Source: Clostridiaceae bacterium BL-3
Lineage (GTDB): Bacteria; Bacillota; Clostridia; Clostridiales; Clostridiaceae
Length of the DNA: 64,000 bases
Reading direction: 5' to 3'
NCBI GenBank assembly: GCA_902809985.1
Contig: CADDXC010000001.1
Location: 1 to 64,000 of the forward strand
Shown: in pieces, positions 58,698-64,000 of the stretch
How positions within the stretch are numbered: the first letter of the stretch is position 1
How the letters are laid out: each line of letters begins with the position of its first letter
Program-made: the position numbers and the translations under genes
The notes under the pieces: generated by a model
Told to the model about the DNA's origin: nothing
What the model saw: only the letters and a program-made list of their open reading frames with translations
The model's database searches: none

Positions 58698-59852
58698 ATG
58701 GCAGATGTAAAAACTTTGGCGCGAGAGAGAACTCAATTATTTAAGGATTTATTTGATGGTAAGATTCCAAAGAGGGTACCCATAAGTGTAAATTTTCCTC
58801 TTGAATTTTCCATACAGTATGCAGGTGAGGATCTGGCAGAATCACAGTGGGATACTTCCATGCTTGAAGGAATATTTGAAAAAGTATGTGAAAATTTCGT
58901 TTCCGATATACTTCCTGTACAAGCTCTTAGATTTCCACTGTACTACACAATTTTAGGGGCTAGAAATTTTGTAATGAGCTCCAGTGGTTTTTTGCAGCAT
59001 CCAGAGATCAGTGGTCTGGAGGCAGAGGAATATGATGAATTCATTGAATCGCCCTATAATTGTATTATGGAAAAAATACTGCCTAGAATTTACACTGAGT
59101 TAAATACCAATCCAGTTCAAAGATCTCTTGTAATGGCGAAAGCCTTTAAGGCGTTTTATGATGAAGTTAATAATGTGACTGCACTCTATGAGAAACTAAT
59201 TAAAAAATATGGTTATTCTTCCGCGGGAAATACCAACGGATTTGTCGAAGCACCTTTTGATTTCATGTCAGATCAATTGAGGGGATTTAGAGGTATAACA
59301 GGCGACATAAGAAGACGCGCTGATAAGGTAGCAGCAGCTTGTGAGGCTGTAACCCCAATAATGGTAAAGGGTGGAATACCTGCATCGCCTTCAAAATATG
59401 GAGGAACTTTCATTCCACTTCATATGGCGCCATATATTCGTACTAAGGATTTTGAAAAATTATATTGGCCTAGTTTTAAGAGAGAAGTTGAAGAATTGGC
59501 TGCAGCCGGACAGCCGTCTCTGCTGTTTGTTGAAAATGATTGGACACGTTATGTGGACTATCTATATGAACTGCCTGAAAATACTAGAATGTGGTTTGAG
59601 TATGGAGATCCTAAGTTTATAAAAGAGAAGTTAGGGAAAAAACATATTCTTACAGGTTTTTATCCGATTTCCATACTTAAGACAGGAACAAAGCAGCAGT
59701 GTATAGATAAAGCTAAGGAGCTTGTGGATATTCTTGCACCAGGCGGGAAATATATGTTTGGTTTTGACAAGGCCATTATAACTGCAGATAGTGTCAAAAT
59801 TGAAAATCTACAGGCAGTATTGGAATATGTAGCTGAAAATACTGATTATTAG
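58698..59852 (+). CDS. UroD-type corrinoid methyltransferase I, copy 2
   Basis: 384 aa, paralogue of the gene at 55604 (many shared runs: SSSGFLQHPEISG, NPVQRSLVMAKAFKAF, SDQLRGFRG, FIPLHMAPYIRTKDFEK, DILAPGGKYMFGFDKA). It is translationally coupled to the corrinoid protein gene, so it most likely loads methyl groups onto that protein. A 12-residue segment between about 155 and 190 differs in length from copy 1, in the region that may shape the donor pocket. Followed at once by microprotein 2. Confidence 0.85.
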   Translation: MADVKTLARERTQLFKDLFDGKIPKRVPISVNFPLEFSIQYAGEDLAESQWDTSMLEGIFEKVCENFVSDILPVQALRFPLYYTILGARNFVMSSSGFLQHPEISGLEAEEYDEFIESPYNCIMEKILPRIYTELNTNPVQRSLVMAKAFKAFYDEVNNVTALYEKLIKKYGYSSAGNTNGFVEAPFDFMSDQLRGFRGITGDIRRRADKVAAACEAVTPIMVKGGIPASPSKYGGTFIPLHMAPYIRTKDFEKLYWPSFKREVEELAAAGQPSLLFVENDWTRYVDYLYELPENTRMWFEYGDPKFIKEKLGKKHILTGFYPISILKTGTKQQCIDKAKELVDILAPGGKYMFGFDKAIITADSVKIENLQAVLEYVAENTDY

Positions 59853-59864
59853 GGGGAATTTGAT

Positions 59865-60008
59865 ATGGAAACAGAATACTATAAAACATGGGAAAAGTAT
59901 AAGGAAAAACATCCTGAAATCGACGAAAAGCTTGAAGGAAAAATGGCTCCTAAAATGCAGCAATATGAAGAAATGATGTTTATATTTGTTCTCAATTTAT
60001 TGATGTAG
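59865..60008 (+). CDS. Microprotein 2 following UroD-type methyltransferase (47 aa)
   Basis: The ribosome site GGGGGAA overlaps the stop codon of the methyltransferase gene, 12 bp before the ATG. The protein begins METEYYKTWEKYKEKHPEI and ends FVLNLLM. It is a homologue of microprotein 1 by Y5, W9, E10, Y12, K13 and the C-terminal F-x-x-x-L-L-[LM]. A terminator follows, so it is the last gene of the corrinoid protein operon. Charged helix plus hydrophobic end suggests a protein-protein or membrane contact. Confidence 0.78.
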   Translation: METEYYKTWEKYKEKHPEIDEKLEGKMAPKMQQYEEMMFIFVLNLLM

Positions 60009-60038
60009 TAAAAATTCTCAGGGATTTCGTGTTATTAT

Positions 60039-60081
60039 AGCTGCAATTTTCTTACTAAAATTGAAATTGCAGCTTTTTTAA
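60039..60081 (+). terminator. Terminator after microprotein 2
   Basis: AGCTGCAATTT (60039-60049) pairs with AAATTGCAGCT (60064-60074), followed by TTTTTTA. Confidence 0.88.
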
Positions 60082-60156
60082 TGTGAGTTCTATAAAAAAG
60101 ACAGGATTGTTCTGATGTTTTCTAATTATAAATTAAAGAGGGGATGTAGAGTTAAT

Positions 60157-61551
60157 ATGAATAATCAAGTGTCTAAGTCCAGAAGAATTACCCAAAAGAT
60201 AAAGGTATGGTTTGGCATTGGTGATGCTGGATTTTCTTTTATGACTACTGTTGAAACGGCATACTTTCCTGCCTTCCTCACAAATTATGCACTTTTATCA
60301 AATGCATATGTTATTTTAATAACATCAATTACAGGGGCTGTTGATATCGTCAGTTCTTTAATTGCAGGTATAGTTTTAGATAAAACTAATTTTAAATGGG
60401 GAAAGTATAGATCCTGGTTAGTTATAGGACCACCGGCGGTAATAATATTATTCATGCTTCAATTTTCGAAAATAGGTTCTCCATCTGTAGCGGCAGTACT
60501 GATATGTACAGGTTTTATTTTAAGTCACTTTATTTGGAATATGTCCTGGACTGCAAATATGTCACTGGTACCGATTTTAACTGATGATCCTAAAGAAAGA
60601 GCTTTTTTATCGGGGAGAAGGGCAGCGGGTTCAAATCTTGGTAAAGTAATTGCATCCTATGCAACCCTTCCCGTTGTAACTGCTATTGCTGCTTTTTTCC
60701 CGAAAGGTTCCAGCATGGCTTTTACTATTACAGCAGGCCTGTTTGCTTTTATCATGGGTATCACGTATTATATACATTTTATCATATCGAAAGGTTATGA
60801 AGATGTTAAAGTAAATATCAAAACTTCAGGTAGTGTAGTAAGTACCGATAAAAAAAGAAACCCATCTTTAGCTGACATGTTTAAAGCGATATTTTTAAAT
60901 AAACCATTGTTGATTTTTGTATTATCAGATTTTTGCAAACTTATAGGTTATTACTTGTTAATGGCAGCAGCTTTTTATTATTTCAAATATGTGACCAATA
61001 GTATTTCTTTACAGCCAATATTTTTATTGGTATTTAATATTGCGGGTCTATTGGGAGCTCTATTTGCAAAAAACATAGTAGCGAGAATTGGAACAAAAAT
61101 GTCCTATATCGTAGGAGTTAGTGGATATATTATATCTATTGTAGTAGCGTATTTATTTGCAGAAAATCCAGTGGCAGTAATTGCCATAATGGGTGTGGGT
61201 CAAGTACTGTTTGGAATATCATACGGACTTACATCTTCATTTTATTCAAATGGGGCCACATATAGTCAATGGAAAACTGGAGCAGATACTAAAGGAGTCA
61301 TTATGGCATTCTCATCATTTTCTATTAAAGTAAGTATATTGGTTAGAGGTGTTATATTAACAGCTGGATTAGCCGTATTAGATTTTAATGCAAATATGAC
61401 AAATGTTTTGCCAGAGGTCATATCTGGATTCAAAGTTATATTTTTTGGAGCACCGTTTATATTTGGTCTAGTAGCTTTAATTGCAATTTTATTCTATAAT
61501 CTTCCTGATGGTAAAGTAAAGGAAATGGAAAATGAAATAGCAGCAAGATAA
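60157..61551 (+). CDS. GPH-family (MelB-like) cation symporter
   Basis: About 464 aa, twelve helices. N-terminal KVWFGIGDAGFSFMTTVETA and DIVSSLIAGIVLDKTNFKWGKYRSW match the glycoside-pentoside-hexuronide:cation family, with the conserved aspartates in the second helix pair. In this island it probably imports the methylated substrate of the methyltransferases, perhaps a glycoside or an aromatic methyl ether (inference). The frame extends to ATG 60115 with AGGA before it; ATG 60157 fits the family start better. Confidence 0.82.
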   Translation: MNNQVSKSRRITQKIKVWFGIGDAGFSFMTTVETAYFPAFLTNYALLSNAYVILITSITGAVDIVSSLIAGIVLDKTNFKWGKYRSWLVIGPPAVIILFMLQFSKIGSPSVAAVLICTGFILSHFIWNMSWTANMSLVPILTDDPKERAFLSGRRAAGSNLGKVIASYATLPVVTAIAAFFPKGSSMAFTITAGLFAFIMGITYYIHFIISKGYEDVKVNIKTSGSVVSTDKKRNPSLADMFKAIFLNKPLLIFVLSDFCKLIGYYLLMAAAFYYFKYVTNSISLQPIFLLVFNIAGLLGALFAKNIVARIGTKMSYIVGVSGYIISIVVAYLFAENPVAVIAIMGVGQVLFGISYGLTSSFYSNGATYSQWKTGADTKGVIMAFSSFSIKVSILVRGVILTAGLAVLDFNANMTNVLPEVISGFKVIFFGAPFIFGLVALIAILFYNLPDGKVKEMENEIAAR

Positions 61552-61553
61552 AG

Positions 61554-61577
61554 TCCAGCGTCTTAAATGACGCTGGA
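61554..61577 (+). terminator. Hairpin after the transporter gene
   Basis: TCCAGCGTC and GACGCTGGA form a perfect 9-bp stem with a 6-nt loop; only a weak A/T tail follows. Confidence 0.6.
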
Positions 61578-61631
61578 AATAAATATCTCTTATGGACTTA
61601 GAACAAATTAATTATTCTAAGAGAGTTATGG

Positions 61632-62996
61632 CTATAGTAAAAGAAAAATGAGAAATTGAAAAATTTTATCTTGAAATACAGACATTTTGTCTATACCTGC
61701 TTCTGTTATTTGGGGATTTTCTGCGATCATGGTTTTTTTTGTCTGGTAGTATTTACTTTTAATATCTCTACTTTTGGAAGCAGTGTAATCTGCTTTGTTA
61801 AATGCTAAACCAGCTGTTTTTCCTATATTATCCTTATATACTCCATAATCTCTCACTGTTTCTGTTACTGCATTGAAATTTTCAATAACTACATCGCCTA
61901 TTAAGGCACTCTTATCAAGGCCAAAAATGTATTTTCCACCTGGGGCTAGAATGTCAATATATTTTTTAGCTAGATCAATACATTCCTGTTTTGTATGTGA
62001 TTTTAAATACGAAATAGGATATAAACCAGTGATTATATGTTTTTTCCCAAGCTTGTCTTTAATTAGTTTAGGATCGCCGTATTCAAACTGAATGTACGTA
62101 TTCGTTGGGAGATCTTGTAAATAATCTAAGTATCTATCCCAGTTATCTTCACAGAAAATTCTGCAGTGAATTCCCATAGAAGCGTATTCATCAAGAAGTT
62201 TCTTAAAACTTGGCCACCAGTACTTGGCAAAATATTTTTCTCTCATGAAGGTTGGCATATGAAGTGGAAGAAAAACATGACCATAATCTGATATTACAGA
62301 AGGCATTCCTTTTTTCAACACAATTGGGTATAAAGCTTCACATGCATCTGCAACTTTTTGAGGCATTCTTCGAATATCCAGTGATATTCCTTTAAAACTT
62401 CGAAGTTGATCTGCTAGAAAATCATAAGGTGCTTCAGTAAATCCACTGGACCCAGAGGGAGGACCTATATAATATCCATACTTTTCAATCATTTTTTTAA
62501 CAATTGATCCAGTTATATTGTTGTCGTTATTGAAACCTAGAAATGCTTTCATAAAATTAGTCATCATATTTATCGGATCTTTTAAATTCAGAGCTTTATA
62601 TTGCCTGGGAATTACTTTTTCCATAATACAATCTAAGGGCCTTTCTATCAAATAATCGTATTCATCTTCAAACATGCCGATTACTTCTGGATGTTGGAAA
62701 AAACCATTGGATCCCATGACGAAAGATTGGGATTTTAATGTCTGATAATAGGATGGATATCTTAATGCTGACCCCATAGGTACTATATCTGAATATATTA
62801 GAGGTACGATATTTTCAACAGCTTTTTCAATTATACTTGGATTCCATTGTGCTTCAATTAAATCTAAGCCACCTAATTTTGCTAATGTTTCAAAATTAAA
62901 TGATACATTGATTGGAACTCTTTTTGGAATCTTATTGTCAAACACATCAATAAAATTTTGTGTTTTTTCTGCCTGTATTGATTTTATATTACTCAT
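61632..62996 (-). CDS. UroD-type corrinoid methyltransferase I, copy 3, with microprotein-like C-terminal tail
   Basis: 454 aa. Residues 1-388 match copies 1 and 2 (FVMGSNGFFQHPEV, DQLRSFKGISLDIRR, LPLHMPTFMREKYF, EYGDPKLIKDKLGKKHIITG, DILAPGGKYIFG). A 66-residue tail follows; its last about 44 residues (from 411) contain SKYYQT, NPQI, DKM and end FLIFLLL, resembling the separate microproteins. So the small protein is fused to the enzyme here. It reads leftward from promoter P3. No corrinoid protein is in its operon; the rightward one at 63357 is divergent and may be its partner. Confidence 0.85.
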   Translation of the reverse strand: MSNIKSIQAEKTQNFIDVFDNKIPKRVPINVSFNFETLAKLGGLDLIEAQWNPSIIEKAVENIVPLIYSDIVPMGSALRYPSYYQTLKSQSFVMGSNGFFQHPEVIGMFEDEYDYLIERPLDCIMEKVIPRQYKALNLKDPINMMTNFMKAFLGFNNDNNITGSIVKKMIEKYGYYIGPPSGSSGFTEAPYDFLADQLRSFKGISLDIRRMPQKVADACEALYPIVLKKGMPSVISDYGHVFLPLHMPTFMREKYFAKYWWPSFKKLLDEYASMGIHCRIFCEDNWDRYLDYLQDLPTNTYIQFEYGDPKLIKDKLGKKHIITGLYPISYLKSHTKQECIDLAKKYIDILAPGGKYIFGLDKSALIGDVVIENFNAVTETVRDYGVYKDNIGKTAGLAFNKADYTASKSRDIKSKYYQTKKTMIAENPQITEAGIDKMSVFQDKIFQFLIFLLL

Positions 62997-63096
62997 TTAC
63001 ATCACCAACCTAAAAATATTTTTAAAAATTTTTAATAAATGGATTTGAATTCTGTAAATTGTATTGTTTTATGAGAGGAAATTTTATAATTCAGAT

Positions 63097-63160
63097 CTTG
63101 TATATACTAGTTATTTATAAGTTTATTATACATACGCATCTTTAATTTGTCAACGATTTC
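63097..63160 (-). promoter_or_regulatory. Island promoter P3 with GTATATAC operator-like site
   Basis: Read on the minus strand: GAAATCG, TTGACA (63153-63148), 17-bp spacer, TATAAT (63130-63125), then CTAGTATATACAAG (63110-63097). Drives UroD-type copy 3. Confidence 0.8.
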
Positions 63161-63245
63161 AATAAAATGAAAATTATAAATTTTATAAAAATAATATTAT
63201 TACTGAAAATTTGCTATTTATTTTTGTAGATCATATCGGAGTACT

Positions 63246-63276
63246 GACAAACTGAAAAATTAGATATATAATAAAA
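63246..63276 (+). promoter_or_regulatory. Probable promoter P4 of the second corrinoid protein gene
   Basis: CTGACA, a 17-bp spacer and TATAAT lie within GAGTACTGACAAACTG to ATATATAATAAA. No GTATATAC site follows, unlike P1-P3. The gap 62997-63356 holds P3 and P4 and nothing else recognised. Confidence 0.6.
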
Positions 63277-63356
63277 TAAAATACACAGCTGCATAAGTAT
63301 TTCAATAAAAAGATGATTGAATAGAGACAATGTATTATGTATTGATGGAGGAAAAG

Positions 63357-64000
63357 ATGCATAATTTAAGTGAATTGAAAAAATTGATCATAAAATATGT
63401 GGAACAGTTAGATGAAGAAAAGGTAATAAATCTGGCAGATGAAGCTTTGGATAAGGGAATGGATCCTATAACCTTGCTGGAAACTGTCAATACAGGTATG
63501 GAGAAAGTTGGGAAATTATACGAAAATAAAGATTACTATATAGCGGATTTAATACTTTCAGGACTTATTTTCAGAAATATCTTAGAACTGGATAAGATGA
63601 AAAAGTATTTTCTTCAAAATAAGGATAAGGGATTGGGAAAAGTAGTTTTAGGGACAGTAAAAGGTGATATTCATGATATTGGAAAGGATATTTTTAAAGG
63701 TATGCTGGAAGCTAATGGATTTGAGGTAATCGATTTAGGTGTAGATGTTCCAAAAGAAGAATTTGTGAAAGCAGTTAAGGAGAACAAACCGGATATCGTA
63801 GCTATGAGTGCGGCACTTACAAATACAATAGAAACAATGAGGGATGTGGTAAAGGCTTTTTTAAAAGCTGGGATAAGGGATAAAGTGAAGGTTATTGCAG
63901 GTGCCAATCATATGAATGCAGATATAAGTAAGTATATTGGAGCAGATGATTTTTCCAATGAGGCTTCTACTGGGACTAAAATATGTTTGAAATGGATGAA
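63357..64000 (+). CDS. Second corrinoid protein, 3' end cut by window
   Basis: ATG with GGAGG before it; 214 codons are visible and the frame is still open at the window end. Helical cap (about 1-85) then B12 domain with GTVKGDIHDIGKDIFKGM (cobalt-binding histidine), LGVDVPKEEFV and AMSAALTNT. Homologous to the protein at 58061. Length suggests it is almost complete. Divergent from UroD-type copy 3 and likely part of a further methyltransferase operon beyond the window. Confidence 0.92.
   Translation, partial: MHNLSELKKLIIKYVEQLDEEKVINLADEALDKGMDPITLLETVNTGMEKVGKLYENKDYYIADLILSGLIFRNILELDKMKKYFLQNKDKGLGKVVLGTVKGDIHDIGKDIFKGMLEANGFEVIDLGVDVPKEEFVKAVKENKPDIVAMSAALTNTIETMRDVVKAFLKAGIRDKVKVIAGANHMNADISKYIGADDFSNEASTGTKICLKWM

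Noticed and set aside
55604-62996. True uroporphyrinogen decarboxylases of heme synthesis
   Set aside because: Three paralogues next to corrinoid and pterin methyltransferase genes, and no hem genes nearby, argue for methyltransferase I function.

Overview
The window is low-GC, single-chromosome-like DNA from an anaerobic Firmicute, most likely Clostridium sensu stricto. The evidence is a clostridial 16S/23S/5S rRNA operon, AAGGAGG-type ribosome binding sites, a Re-type citrate synthase, SAM-I riboswitches, and corrinoid methyltransferase genes of the kind found in acetogenic or methyl-group-using clostridia. Relatives of C. kluyveri or C. ljungdahlii are plausible, but I cannot fix the species by eye.

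Layout. 0-7.8 kb: amino-acid permease (cut by the window start) and M24 peptidase; a TerC-family gene behind a probable Mn2+ (yybP-ykoY) riboswitch; a Y-family DNA polymerase; Hsp20 under a CtsR-like operator; bioY under a BirA-like operator, coupled to a B3/4-domain gene; methionine aminopeptidase. 7.8-20.5 kb: a dehydrogenase- and NAD-flavoured accessory region. It holds a three-gene operon (a 1620-residue HD/helical-repeat/NadD-like/GNAT/PRTase-like protein, an LDH-like protein and a tandem flavodoxin-like protein), a divergent 2-hydroxyacid dehydrogenase, a C26 peptidase, a lone YopX protein, a macro-domain protein, an Ldh_2 dehydrogenase and a CntK-like (histidine racemase family) epimerase. 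20.6-23.5 kb: folate operon folP-folE-HD-folBK. 23.5-29 kb: response regulator, histidine kinase, LanFEG/Cpr-like ABC transporter and an S41-type lipoprotein, read leftward as one operon. 29.2-35.45 kb: an rRNA operon with tRNA-Asn and seven copies of a ~120-bp repeat in its spacers.

35.5-55.4 kb: mostly core metabolism. It holds an MBL-fold lipoprotein and PlsC; Re-citrate synthase, aconitase and isocitrate dehydrogenase (acetyl-CoA + oxaloacetate to 2-oxoglutarate); metY and a metH-type gene, divergent and each behind its own SAM-I riboswitch; an amino-acid ABC transporter; argGH; and divergent asnC/asnA.

55.6-64 kb: a corrinoid methyl-transfer island. It has three UroD-type methyltransferases, one pterin-binding methyltransferase, two corrinoid proteins (the second cut by the window end) and a GPH-type transporter. 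Two of the UroD-type genes are each followed by a ~50-codon gene too short for routine ORF calling. These two microproteins resemble each other and the extra C-terminal tail of the third UroD-type enzyme. Three transcription units in the island share a near-consensus promoter followed by a GTATATAC operator-like palindrome. This island, and the NadD/HD mega-protein operon, are the best candidates for undescribed biology.
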